DNA of 50,431 nt from Ruminococcaceae bacterium UBA7217 (GTDB lineage Bacteria; Bacillota; Clostridia; Oscillospirales; Acutalibacteraceae), in the NCBI GenBank assembly GCA_002490425.1, contig DKTZ01000044.1, positions 1 to 50,431 of the forward strand. Reading direction: 5' to 3'. A program made the translations under genes and the position numbers. Below are positions 42,208 through 50,431 of this stretch, in pieces. The notes beneath the pieces are model-generated. The model was not told the origin of the DNA and searched no databases. It worked only from the letters and a program-made list of their open reading frames with translations. Position 1 is the stretch's first letter. Every line of letters begins with the position of its first letter.

Positions 42208-45200
42208 TTATTCTCCTTTTGAAACTGAAATTGTAACGTCTTTTCCGTTTACGGAAACCGTCTTTGAAAGGTCTGCCGAAATATCTTCACCGATATAAAG
42301 TGAATCGGCAAGAAGCTCATTTGCAATATAAGTCTTCTTTTCATTCAATGCAGTGAGCATAAATTCGTCAGAAGTGTTAATTGAAGCCGCAATATGCTGT
42401 TCAACCTGATATCCCGCCTCTTTACGGAGAAGCTGGCACTGACGGATAATGTCACGTACTGCGCCGTCTTTAAGCAAATCATCAGTAAGAACAACATCGA
42501 GTGCAAGAACACAGTCTGTGCCGAACTCGGCTGAAACAATGCCTGATTTTGTCTTAGTGTTAACGGCAAATACGGATGCGTCAAATTTTTCATCCCAGCC
42601 CGGTACTGCAACCTCACCGCCTGCAATTACAGCCTCTGTAACAGCTTTCATATCATCATCAGTAAGGTTTTCAAGGGTCTGCTTCATCTTATTGACATTC
42701 TGCTTTAACACTGCGCCTGCAACCTTAAAGTTAACTGCGCAATATTTATCTTCAAGAAGATTTGCATCGCTGATGTACTCAATATTTTTAATATTAAGCT
42801 CATCAAGAATATTTTTCTCAAAAGTTTTGATTTTATCAGCCTTATCGCTTTCACAGCAAACGAAAAGTTTGTTAAGCGGCTGACGGACTTTAATCTGCTG
42901 TTCGTTACGAAGGCGCATTGCAACTGCAATTACATCTCTTGCAAGAGCAGTTTCCTCGATAATTCCGTCGTCCTCGAAGCCCTCGATTACGGTGGGCCAA
43001 TCGCTGAGGTGAACTGACTCTGCACTGTTCGGCTCGCAAACTTTAATAAGCTTCTGCCAAATGTACTCTGTCATAAACGGAATTACGGGAGCCATTACCT
43101 GAACACACGCCTTAAGCGCTGTGAAGAGAGTCCAATAAGCAACCATTTTATCCTGCTCGTCCTCTGTTTTCCAGAAACGGCGGCGGTTTGTTCTGATGTA
43201 CCAATTTGAAATGTCATCAACGAAAATCTCAAAGTCCTTAATAAGAAGATAAACCTTGTAATCATCCATATAGCTTTGAGCTTTTTCGATGAACTCATTT
43301 GTTCTTACAATAAGCCATTTGTCAGTTGCGGTCATATCAGCCTTATTAGGCTTATAATCGGTAAATACAGGCTTATCAATTTGCGCATAGGTATCAAAGA
43401 AGGTATAAATGTTCCAGAATGAAAGCATTTTTCTTCTTGCTTCATCGCCGAGGTTAAAGCCGAAACGAACATCATTTGTATTCGGCGCACCTGCATAAAG
43501 GTAACGAACCGTATCTGCGCCGATTTTTTCAGCCGCCTCGTCAAATTTAATCATAAAGCCTGTTTTTGAGAATTTTGAGCCGTCCTCGGCAACAACTGCG
43601 CTGTTCGTAACAACTCTCTCATAAGGCGCTCTGTCCTCTAAAACAGTGGACATAAAGAGCATTGAATAGAACCAAAGACGAACCTGCTCGTGCATCTCGG
43701 TAACCCATTCGGCAGGGAAATTCTTTTCCCATTCTTTTCTGTCGGTGAAATAGCCGAAGGTTGAATAAGGCACAATGCCTGCGTCAAGCCAAACGTCGCC
43801 GATTTCAGAAACACGGGAAACCTCTTTTCCGCAATGCGGGCATTTAATTTTAATTTCATCAACCCACGGTCTGTGAAGCTCCGGAAGAGCGTCAACCTTT
43901 GCGGGGTCAACTGCTTTTTCACGAAGCTCTGCCTTGGAGCCGATAACCGTTACCTCACCGCAGTCACACGGATAGAACGGAAGCGGAAGTCCGTAATAAC
44001 GCTTACGGGAAATATTCCAGTCGCCCATATTGTTAAGCCAGTCATTCATACGCTTGCCGTTTGAGGCAGGCTCCCACTTAACTGAATTTGCATTCTTAAT
44101 AAGACGGGGTTTAAGCTCTTCGGTGCGAATATACCAAGCAGGAACAAGTCTGAATACAACCTCTGATTTACAACGCCAGCAAACGGGATAGCTGTGCTCA
44201 TGAGGCTCTACCTTATAAAGCTTATTATCAGCCTTAAGGTGCTCGAATACCTCGTCAGCAACGGTGTGACTGTCCTTACCTGTCATCCAGCCGAAACCTT
44301 CAAGGTAAATTCCCATATCGTCAATAGGCATAACCTTTGGAAGCCCCAAACGCTCGCCGAGTTCAAAGTCCTCAACACCGCAGCCGGGGGCGATATGAAC
44401 AACGCCTGTACCCTCATCAGCCGCAACATCCTCCCAAGCAACGACCTTATGGTCAATGCCTGCCTGTGCAGGAATGTCGGGGAAGCAGGTATCGTAATGC
44501 ATACCTACAAGCTCTTCGCCCTTAAATGCACGGATAACCTCCAACTTGTCGTCGCCCAAATACTTAATAGCATTCTTTGCAAGGATAAGAGTTTTCTCGT
44601 CACTCTTAATTTTAACCTCAACATAGTCAATTTCGGAATTTACCGCCAAAGCTACATTTGAAGAAAGAGTCCACGGAGTGGTTGTCCAAACAAGAATTTT
44701 TGAGTTAATTTCTTTTAAAGGAAGTTTAAAGAAAACGGAATTATGGGTCATGAGCTTATAGGAGCCTGTCATCTCATGTTCGGAAAGAGAGGTTCCGCAA
44801 CGGGGACACCAAGGCATAGGCTTGTACTCACGCTTTATCCAGCCGTTGTCGTCGCAAACCTTTAAGAAATGCCAAATACCCTGAATGTTAAGGTCAGTAT
44901 TTGTGTAATAAGAATTGTCCCAATCCATCCACTGACCCAAGCGTTTTGACTGCTCGGTAATAATACCCGAGAAATGCTTTACACGCTCAACGCACTGACG
45001 GGTGAACTTGTCCATACCGTATTCTTCAATATCCTTCTTCGTTTTAAAGCCGAGCTGTTTTTCAACCTCAACCTCAACCCAAAGACCCTGGGAGTCAAAG
45101 CCGTTCTGCCTGCGGCAGTCATAACCTCTCATAGACTTATAACGGATAAAAATATCCTTTATACTTCTGCCCCAAGCGTGGTGAACACCCATGGGGTTAT

Positions 45201-45342
45201 TTGCCGTAATAGGACCGTCAAGGAAACGGAACATTTTATTGCCTTTATTTTTGGCAACAAGCTTATCATAATATTTTTCTTCTTCCCAGAGCTGTAAAAT
45301 TTCATGCTCAAGGTCAATAAAGAAATTCTTTTCTTCTGCCAC
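42208..45342 (-). CDS. ileS: Isoleucyl-tRNA synthetase
   Basis: Charges tRNA-Ile. The HIGH-equivalent is unusual: FLDGPITANNPMGVHHAWGR, so HHAWG replaces HxGH. The KMSKS-equivalent is KFSKTG. The downstream GWDxHGLP-like block reads GFDSQGLWVEVEVE, and the zinc ligands PWCPRCGTSLSEHEM and CWRCKS are present. An editing domain (about 210-390) and C-terminal anticodon domain are full length at 1044 residues. Start is GTG 45342 with AGGTGG at the right spacing. The signature places it nearer the eukaryote-like type 2 group than the common bacterial type 1. Confidence 0.94.
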   Translation of the reverse strand: MAEEKNFFIDLEHEILQLWEEEKYYDKLVAKNKGNKMFRFLDGPITANNPMGVHHAWGRSIKDIFIRYKSMRGYDCRRQNGFDSQGLWVEVEVEKQLGFKTKKDIEEYGMDKFTRQCVERVKHFSGIITEQSKRLGQWMDWDNSYYTNTDLNIQGIWHFLKVCDDNGWIKREYKPMPWCPRCGTSLSEHEMTGSYKLMTHNSVFFKLPLKEINSKILVWTTTPWTLSSNVALAVNSEIDYVEVKIKSDEKTLILAKNAIKYLGDDKLEVIRAFKGEELVGMHYDTCFPDIPAQAGIDHKVVAWEDVAADEGTGVVHIAPGCGVEDFELGERLGLPKVMPIDDMGIYLEGFGWMTGKDSHTVADEVFEHLKADNKLYKVEPHEHSYPVCWRCKSEVVFRLVPAWYIRTEELKPRLIKNANSVKWEPASNGKRMNDWLNNMGDWNISRKRYYGLPLPFYPCDCGEVTVIGSKAELREKAVDPAKVDALPELHRPWVDEIKIKCPHCGKEVSRVSEIGDVWLDAGIVPYSTFGYFTDRKEWEKNFPAEWVTEMHEQVRLWFYSMLFMSTVLEDRAPYERVVTNSAVVAEDGSKFSKTGFMIKFDEAAEKIGADTVRYLYAGAPNTNDVRFGFNLGDEARRKMLSFWNIYTFFDTYAQIDKPVFTDYKPNKADMTATDKWLIVRTNEFIEKAQSYMDDYKVYLLIKDFEIFVDDISNWYIRTNRRRFWKTEDEQDKMVAYWTLFTALKACVQVMAPVIPFMTEYIWQKLIKVCEPNSAESVHLSDWPTVIEGFEDDGIIEETALARDVIAVAMRLRNEQQIKVRQPLNKLFVCCESDKADKIKTFEKNILDELNIKNIEYISDANLLEDKYCAVNFKVAGAVLKQNVNKMKQTLENLTDDDMKAVTEAVIAGGEVAVPGWDEKFDASVFAVNTKTKSGIVSAEFGTDCVLALDVVLTDDLLKDGAVRDIIRQCQLLRKEAGYQVEQHIAASINTSDEFMLTALNEKKTYIANELLADSLYIGEDISADLSKTVSVNGKDVTISVSKGE

Positions 45343-45385
45343 TGTATTTCCACCTTTCGTAGTTTACCCATAATTTTACTCATAT

Positions 45386-45413
45386 ATTATACACGAATTT
45401 AACAAGATTTCAA
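45386..45413 (-). promoter_or_regulatory. Sigma-A promoter of ileS
   Basis: On the minus strand TTGAAA (45413-45408), 16 bases, TATAAT (45391-45386). The leader would be about 38 bases, too short for a T-box. Confidence 0.7.
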
Positions 45414-45424
45414 GTATATATTAG

Positions 45425-45451
45425 AAAAAAGACGGCTATTTTGCCGCCTTT
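45425..45451 (-). terminator. Terminator after spoIIID
   Basis: On the minus strand AAAGGCGGC and GCCGTCTTT pair around AAAATA, followed by TTTC; the stem includes the last codons and stop of spoIIID. Confidence 0.85.
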
Positions 45452-45690
45452 AAATACTTTTCCTTTGTTGCAAGTCCGCCCCTGATATGCCGTTCGGATT
45501 TATTGATGTCGAGTATTTCCCGAACCTGCCTGTAAAGAACAGGGTCATATCTTTTAAGGCGTGATGAAACATCCGTATGCACTGTGCTTTTGCTTATTCC
45601 GAACTGGCTTGCGGCAGAGCGGACAGTAGCCTTATTTTCAACAATATATTCCCCTAAGACAATTGCTCTTTCCCGTGATGTATCAATCAT
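45436..45690 (-). CDS. spoIIID: Sporulation transcription factor SpoIIID
   Basis: Mother-cell DNA-binding regulator acting after sigma-E. The sequence starts MIDTSRERAIVLGEYIVENK, with a helix-turn-helix ATVRSAASQFGISKSTVHTD and the basic C-terminal tail LATKEKYLKAAK. The real start is ATG 45690 (84 residues, the B. subtilis length), with GGAGGAAG upstream; the longer open frame to 45780 is untranslated leader. The leader contains a sigma-E-like promoter. This is a strong marker of endospore formation. Confidence 0.97.
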   Translation of the reverse strand: MIDTSRERAIVLGEYIVENKATVRSAASQFGISKSTVHTDVSSRLKRYDPVLYRQVREILDINKSERHIRGGLATKEKYLKAAK

Positions 45691-45716
45691 AATCTTCCTC
45701 CTTGCTCGGTCAGTAG

Positions 45717-45743
45717 AATATATGATAGATAACGGGAAAATAT
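45717..45743 (-). promoter_or_regulatory. Candidate sigma-E promoter of spoIIID
   Basis: On the minus strand ATATT (45743-45739), 14 bases, CATATATT (45724-45717). Sigma-E sites in B. subtilis have an ATA-type -35, a 14-15 base spacer and CATACAAT-like -10, so the layout fits with two mismatches in the -10. Confidence 0.5.
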
Positions 45744-45799
45744 TACAGAGCAGAACATAATAAATAGCTCTGCCCTGCATAACGGTTTATTTTCTTAAT

Positions 45800-47125
45800 T
45801 TATATGGTTGCGTCAAGCTTCTTCATAAGATTCGGATTTCTGATTGCGGAAACATTATTGATATAAAGAACTGTATCAATATTCTTCTCTGCGACAACTT
45901 TTGAAATACTCCCGGTGAAATGCCGGTAGTCGATTACATAAACATTTTCGTAATTTTCAACAAGGAACGGAACAAGAGCGTTGCCGAAGGACTCTTTAAC
46001 AACCATTATCGACGAGCCGTCGGTAATCTGCGGATTATGAATTTCAGTATACGGGTTATCCCCTGCTATAAAACAACTGTACTTAACCGATTCAGGATAT
46101 TTTGAAACGTCATTTACAATCGGCCAAGAGATTTGCTGCCCTTTAGCGTCAGTGTAAACCATTTTTGCAGATGAATTAGGTTTATACGCATAAATTGTAT
46201 CGGGATTGGATTTAAGCTCTGGAATTTTGCCTGTATCGTTATAGAAGGTTCCGAGAAATCCGTCAAACTCTGCTTTTTCATATTTGTCAAGGGGATTTGC
46301 CGTTATACCCGCCGTTTTTGCAAAATCGCAATATGCGTAATATGCACCGAGCTGTGTCCAATGATGGTCGGTATTAAAATAAATATACTCGCTCCTGTGG
46401 CTCATAAGCGTTTTTAAAATCGGCACCTTTACAATCTGACCGTTAAGACCGCTGTTAATATAATCAATTGCTTTTTCTTGGTCCGAACTGTTTATATTAC
46501 CCATATAAGAATCGGGAAGAGTAACACCTATGCTTGTCGGTACAATCATATCGTAAACCTTCGCCTTACCGGACAGCTTTTCGGAAAGCTTATTCATTGA
46601 CGAAATATAATTGTTTGCCTGAGCTTGACTGAAATTGTAATATTCAAACGCCCTGTTGCCTACAACAAATACAGCGCCTATTGACTGCGAATCACCGTTT
46701 GCATCAATTTTATCATAGTTTTCTTCTGAGGTGCTGTTTTCAGTTAAGGCAGAATTCGGGTCATATTTATCCGGAATGTCGTCGCCCTTTTGAACATCAC
46801 CGTGAATTTTAACGGTATCATCTTTTAATGACTTTATTCCGTAATAGCTTTTGATTTTTGAATTTAAAGCGACAAGTCCCTCACGCCCGGGGTAACTGTC
46901 GGAATACCAGCTGTTAAATCCGTCAAAAAAATCGCCTGATTTAAGAGAAGCAAAAGTGATTTTCGGAAATTCAGCTAATTTTCTTTTTTCGGAAACAGAC
47001 TCTGTCGGTCTTAACGGAATAATTAAACCGATAATTGAAATTACCGCTATTGTAAGAGCAAAGGACGCAATTTGCAAGAGTACAAATTTACCCTTATTGC
47101 TCGGTTTTCTTTTATTTCTATCCAT
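45800..47125 (-). CDS. DHHW-family (AlgX/AlgJ-like) acetyl-handling protein
   Basis: One transmembrane segment near residues 12-36, then an extracellular SGNH-like domain. The hallmark is DHHW in YFNTDHHWTQLGAYYAY, and a SGNH-type serine is in VKESFGNALVPF. Such proteins take acetyl groups passed by an MBOAT partner and put them on an extracellular polymer. The MBOAT gene lies twelve bases upstream, so the pair probably acts together. The acceptor polymer is unknown. GGAGGAAA precedes the ATG. Confidence 0.88.
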   Translation of the reverse strand: MDRNKRKPSNKGKFVLLQIASFALTIAVISIIGLIIPLRPTESVSEKRKLAEFPKITFASLKSGDFFDGFNSWYSDSYPGREGLVALNSKIKSYYGIKSLKDDTVKIHGDVQKGDDIPDKYDPNSALTENSTSEENYDKIDANGDSQSIGAVFVVGNRAFEYYNFSQAQANNYISSMNKLSEKLSGKAKVYDMIVPTSIGVTLPDSYMGNINSSDQEKAIDYINSGLNGQIVKVPILKTLMSHRSEYIYFNTDHHWTQLGAYYAYCDFAKTAGITANPLDKYEKAEFDGFLGTFYNDTGKIPELKSNPDTIYAYKPNSSAKMVYTDAKGQQISWPIVNDVSKYPESVKYSCFIAGDNPYTEIHNPQITDGSSIMVVKESFGNALVPFLVENYENVYVIDYRHFTGSISKVVAEKNIDTVLYINNVSAIRNPNLMKKLDATI

Positions 47126-47137
47126 ATTTTCCTCCGA

Positions 47138-48586
47138 TTAAAACTGAAAATACAAAAACGGATTATAACTGCTTCCGACAATATTGATAAGCGATAGGAG
47201 AATAAGAACAGGTGGCATTGCAACCGAAAGCGCACCGTAAGCAGATGTAAAATTGCGCTTTTGTTTATCTGCAAACTTAATTTTCTTGGCAATAAAAGAA
47301 ACAAGCGGAGTGCAGGCTATTATCGCAACAATAATGAATATAAGATTACTCTTTAAAAGCGTCAAAGTTTCAAAATCACACGCAGAATTTTTGTTAAGGC
47401 AGAACATACCGCGAAGCACTGCACTCATAACCGACATATTTTCAAATTTAAACAGTATCCAACCGAAATATACGATGATAAGTAAATAGATATTTGACAG
47501 CACGTGGACTTTCTGAAGAGTATTGCCCAAAAACAGCTTTTCAAGAGCTATGAATACAAAGAAATACAGCCCCCAGAGAACATAGTTCCACGAAGCGCCG
47601 TGCCAAAGGCCCGTAAGCGCCCAAACAACAAACAGGTTAAATATTGTACGCCCTTTCCCCTTTCTGCTGCCGCCGAGCGGAAAATAAACGTAATCCTTGA
47701 AAAAAGTACCGAGGGAAATATGCCATCTTCTCCAAAATTCTGAAACCGAACGTGAGAGATAAGGATAATCAAAATTCTCCTTATACTCAAGACCAATCAT
47801 TTTACCCATACCTATAGCCATATCGGAATAAGCGGAAAAGTCAAGGTAAATTTGCATTGAGAACATAAGTATGCCGAGCCAAAGCGACGCCGCAGATTTT
47901 TGCGATACAACATTCACTGCCTCTGGAGTATTCACAACTGAATCCGACACTACGAAAAGTTCAAACAGCTTGCCGCACATATTGGCAATTACTGCTTTTT
48001 TGGCAAGTCCTACGCAAAAGCGATTTATCCCATCGTGAATAGAATTGACTGTAGGCTGTCTTTTAAGAAGCTGTAATTCAATGTCCTTGTACCTTACAAT
48101 AGGACCTGCGATGCACTGATGGAAAAGGCTTGCATAAAGCAAAACTATACTATATTTTTTCTGCGCCTTAACGTCTCCCCTGTAAACGTCGATAACATAA
48201 GAAAGAAGCTGAAAGGTGTAAAATGAAATTCCGATAGGAAGTATTATACTCGGTATTTTTTCGGGTACACCGAATAAGCCCTGAAAATTCAGCAGAGTAA
48301 ATTTGCCGTATTTAAAAATGCCTATTATGCCTAAATTTACTATACAGGTAATTATCAAAAATAATTTCTTCTTACTCTTGTGCTGTTCAATAAGCAAAGC
48401 TAACAGCCAATCACAAAAGGACATAAGCAAAAGCAAAAGGATGTAAACAGGCTCGCCCCAAGCATAAAACACCAGCGAAAATACTAACAATACAGCGTTT
48501 TTCTGCTTAATATCCTTTGCAAAAAAATATGCAAGCATACAAAGAGGAAAAAACACACATAAAAAATTAAGACTTGCAAAAACCAT
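47138..48586 (-). CDS. MBOAT-family O-acyltransferase (AlgI/DltB-like)
   Basis: Polytopic membrane protein with about eleven hydrophobic segments. The MBOAT catalytic histidine is in ALTGLWHGASWNYVLWG, and SVSEFWRRWHISLG is the family's second conserved block. The length of 482 residues is typical of AlgI-like proteins. It moves acyl groups across the membrane for the adjacent DHHW protein. Two further genes, ispE and a PHP hydrolase, precede it in the same direction. Confidence 0.93.
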   Translation of the reverse strand: MVFASLNFLCVFFPLCMLAYFFAKDIKQKNAVLLVFSLVFYAWGEPVYILLLLLMSFCDWLLALLIEQHKSKKKLFLIITCIVNLGIIGIFKYGKFTLLNFQGLFGVPEKIPSIILPIGISFYTFQLLSYVIDVYRGDVKAQKKYSIVLLYASLFHQCIAGPIVRYKDIELQLLKRQPTVNSIHDGINRFCVGLAKKAVIANMCGKLFELFVVSDSVVNTPEAVNVVSQKSAASLWLGILMFSMQIYLDFSAYSDMAIGMGKMIGLEYKENFDYPYLSRSVSEFWRRWHISLGTFFKDYVYFPLGGSRKGKGRTIFNLFVVWALTGLWHGASWNYVLWGLYFFVFIALEKLFLGNTLQKVHVLSNIYLLIIVYFGWILFKFENMSVMSAVLRGMFCLNKNSACDFETLTLLKSNLIFIIVAIIACTPLVSFIAKKIKFADKQKRNFTSAYGALSVAMPPVLILLSLINIVGSSYNPFLYFQF

Positions 48587-48605
48587 TTATATTAACCTCA
48601 AAAAA

Positions 48606-49469
48606 TTAGAATTCAATGATACCTTTATTTACCGGAGAACATTTAAACACATTCTCATAACTGTTTTTTAACTCTTTAAAACAATTTTTGGCACTGCCTT
48701 CGTCCGAAAACAGTCCGAAAACGGTTGGCCCGCTTCCGCTCATAAGGCAAGCGTCTGCACCGTGCTTTCGCATGGTGCTTTTTATGTACGGTCTTTCAGG
48801 AACCTCTACAGCCTGCTCAAAAACATTACCGCATTTTGAGCACACTGCCTTATAATCCCCGTTTGCCGCCGCTTCAAGCATTCCCACTCTGTCGAGATGC
48901 CGCAGTCTTTGAACATTATCAAGCATAGTATACGCTTCTTTTGTGGAAACATCCTGCTGCGGCTTCACAATAATTATTTTACAGTCAGAAAGCGGCTTTA
49001 CAGGAGCAATTACATCGCCCGTGTTGAGAACAACCGCAGTTCCACCTGTAAGACTGAACGGAATATCTGCTCCTACCTTACCGCCTATTTCGCAAAGCTC
49101 GGCATTAGAAAGGTTTGCACCGTATAATTTGTTTAAGCAGTAAAGAACCGCCGCGCCGTCAGCACTTCCGCCTGCAATGCCTGCCGCCATCGGAATATTC
49201 TTGCCTATTCCTATTGTTATTCCCCTTTGACTTATTCCTACGGTATCAAAAAATTTTTCAGCACATTTATAAGCTATATTTGTTGAATCTTTCGGCATTA
49301 GGGCAGAGTCGGATTCAATTATAATTTTGCCCAAATTGTTTTGCTGAACGTCAACCGTGTCATAAAGACTTACAGACTGCATAACCATAAAAAGACTGTG
49401 GTAGCCGTTATCAAGCTTTTTCACCATATCAAGCATTAAATTAAGTTTTGCGGCTGCTCTGACTTTCAT
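48606..49469 (-). CDS. ispE: 4-diphosphocytidyl-2-C-methyl-D-erythritol kinase
   Basis: GHMP kinase of the isoprenoid pathway. The ATP loop is NIPMAAGIAGGSADGAA, the start KVRAAAKLNLML is typical, and MSGSGPTVFGLF is the GHMP motif III. Length is 287 residues. GGAG is well placed. In many Firmicutes ispE is near purR or spoVG; here it follows a PHP enzyme gene and precedes the MBOAT gene by 19 bases. Confidence 0.96.
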   Translation of the reverse strand: MKVRAAAKLNLMLDMVKKLDNGYHSLFMVMQSVSLYDTVDVQQNNLGKIIIESDSALMPKDSTNIAYKCAEKFFDTVGISQRGITIGIGKNIPMAAGIAGGSADGAAVLYCLNKLYGANLSNAELCEIGGKVGADIPFSLTGGTAVVLNTGDVIAPVKPLSDCKIIIVKPQQDVSTKEAYTMLDNVQRLRHLDRVGMLEAAANGDYKAVCSKCGNVFEQAVEVPERPYIKSTMRKHGADACLMSGSGPTVFGLFSDEGSAKNCFKELKNSYENVFKCSPVNKGIIEF

Positions 49470-49471
49470 AA

Positions 49472-50296
49472 TTAAATCTCCTCGGTAATACTTATTTGCA
49501 CGGGCGTTCGGTTTTGAAACAGTGTTATACTGTCAAAACCCGCTTCCAAAGCCTCTTTGAACGCGTCAGGTATATTCTTTCCCAAATCAGATGCATAATG
49601 AGCGTCAGAACCAACCGAAATAAAATTTCCGCCGAGCTCGCGAAAACGCTTTACAACATCTGTTTCAGGCTGAAGCTTATGCAGCTTTTGACGAAGACCT
49701 GCCGTATTAATTTCAAGCGCGATATCCTTTTTAGCACAAAGTCTCAATATTTCATCAACCTCGGTTTTATAATCATTTAAATCGACGTTAATACCCGATT
49801 TGGCAAAGAAATATCTCAACGGATAAGTTAAATGCGCCAGAACGTCAAAATTGCCCCACTCACACATTTTTATCATTTCATAAAAGTACTCTTTTAAAAA
49901 GCCGCGGGTTTCCTCTTCCGTGAACGATTCGCCGTAATACGGGTCAAAGCCGTCACGGAGATTATGAATTGAGCCGAGAACAACGTCAAATTTCTGAGAG
50001 TTCAAAATGCGCTCCGCAATTTCAGGTGCAAAGGTTGGCTGACCAAGTTCAATGCCGTTCAGTACAAGGAATCTGCCCCTAAACGCCGATTTAACCTTTG
50101 CAATTTCAAAAAAAGTTTGAAAGACAGCTCTTTCATGCGCGTAATCATTTATACAGCGGTCAACCTCACAGTGATCCGTAAATGCAACTGCTCGCAAATT
50201 ATTAAATTCTGCCTGTTCGCAAATAAAGGTAGCCGAATGGTTACCGTCATAGGAATTATCGGTGTGGACATGAAAATCTACAATATGGCTATACAT
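49472..50296 (-). CDS. PHP-domain histidinol phosphatase-like hydrolase
   Basis: HisJ-like PHP fold: metal ligands in DFHVHTDNSYDG, AFTDHCE, LGSIHNL and SVGSDAHY. Length is 274 residues. It may be histidinol-phosphatase, but no other histidine genes are nearby and PHP enzymes act on many phosphoesters. It is the first gene of a five-gene minus-strand run ending with spoIIID. Confidence 0.85.
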   Translation of the reverse strand: MYSHIVDFHVHTDNSYDGNHSATFICEQAEFNNLRAVAFTDHCEVDRCINDYAHERAVFQTFFEIAKVKSAFRGRFLVLNGIELGQPTFAPEIAERILNSQKFDVVLGSIHNLRDGFDPYYGESFTEEETRGFLKEYFYEMIKMCEWGNFDVLAHLTYPLRYFFAKSGINVDLNDYKTEVDEILRLCAKKDIALEINTAGLRQKLHKLQPETDVVKRFRELGGNFISVGSDAHYASDLGKNIPDAFKEALEAGFDSITLFQNRTPVQISITEEI

Positions 50297-50354
50297 TTTT
50301 TACACCCGTCACTTAAAAAAATCATCATTTTGAAACAATTAATTTACTGAAATA

Positions 50355-50383
50355 ATTATATAACAGTTATTATGCAAATTCAA
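50355..50383 (-). promoter_or_regulatory. Sigma-A promoter of the PHP-ispE-MBOAT-DHHW run
   Basis: On the minus strand TTGAAT (50383-50378), 17 bases, TATAAT (50360-50355), about 60 bases before the start codon. Beyond it, to the window end, the sequence is AT-rich and I see nothing else. Confidence 0.7.
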
Positions 50384-50431
50384 CCGAAATACTTAAAAAT
50401 AAATTAAATATATTTTAAGATTTAATAAAAA

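Noticed and set aside
44194..44661. Plus-strand frame of 155 codons inside ileS
   Set aside because: Antisense shadow of the IleRS editing domain without start signals.
45343..45435. T-box leader for ileS
   Set aside because: The space is too short and no T-box sequence (TGGNACC-like) is visible.
45691..45780. Thirty-codon N-terminal extension of SpoIIID
   Set aside because: The frame stays open but has no ribosome-binding site; the 84-residue form from 45690 matches the known protein and has GGAGG.
1..50431. CRISPR array, tRNA/rRNA genes, insertion sequences or prophage
   Set aside because: No regularly spaced repeats, cloverleaf or rRNA sequence, transposase motifs or phage structural genes were seen.

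Overview
The window looks like a chromosomal core segment of a low-GC, spore-forming clostridium, most likely from the Oscillospiraceae/Ruminococcaceae. Evidence: AT-rich DNA with Gram-positive promoters and ribosome-binding sites; FMN and SAM-I riboswitches; sporulation genes (SpoIIID, a SpoVM-like peptide, YtfJ/GerW, a DacF-type carboxypeptidase); and the yicC-remA-gmk-rpoZ-priA-def-fmt-rsmB-rlmN-prpC-prkC-rsgA order known from Bacillus subtilis. I see no rRNA, tRNA, CRISPR array, phage gene, transposase or insertion sequence.

Layout. (1) 1-3.2 kb, plus strand: a membrane-embedded M28 peptidase and an unrecognised lipoprotein. (2) 3.27-29.3 kb, minus strand: about 29 genes in one direction with mostly tiny gaps. 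In transcription order they are c-di-AMP synthesis (cdaA-cdaR), a lipoprotein with DxDxDG loops plus a two-component system, DUF1385, prmC, an M50 protease, scpA-scpB, ytfI-ytfJ, dacF, rluB, a GNAT-like gene, yicC, remA, gmk, rpoZ, priA, def, fmt, a zinc peptidase, rsmB, rlmN, prpC-prkC and rsgA. The run ends with two very small genes: a 48-residue membrane protein and a 27-residue SpoVM-like peptide. (3) 29.4-33.5 kb, minus strand: a cysteine-desulfurase-like enzyme with a DUF3343 carrier protein, and an aminotransferase-ispD-ispF operon. (4) 33.6-38.5 kb, plus strand: manA, an MFS transporter, FMN riboswitch-ribU, SAM-I riboswitch-metK, and a DUF378 protein. (5) 38.5-50.3 kb, minus strand: trmK-nif3-rqcH plus a small unknown; ileS plus a DUF1858 protein; and a PHP phosphatase-ispE-MBOAT-DHHW-spoIIID run.

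How the genes fit together. The long minus-strand run combines growth signalling (c-di-AMP, PASTA kinase and phosphatase, a two-component system), chromosome segregation (ScpAB), translation (RluB, Def, Fmt, RsmB, RlmN, RsgA, PrmC) and spore formation (DacF, YtfJ, SpoVM). Non-mevalonate isoprenoid synthesis is represented by ispD, ispF and ispE in separate operons. RqcH adds ribosome rescue quality control.

Most of the window is ordinary core genome. The best candidates for a second look are the two small genes after rsgA and the hairpin covering the ribosome-binding site of the first; a perfect 14-bp inverted repeat on the cdaA promoter; structured intergenic elements upstream of remA and of the DUF3343 gene; the HQD variant and extra beta-rich domain in PrkC; and the non-canonical HIGH region of IleRS. 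I did not find a clearly new multi-gene system.
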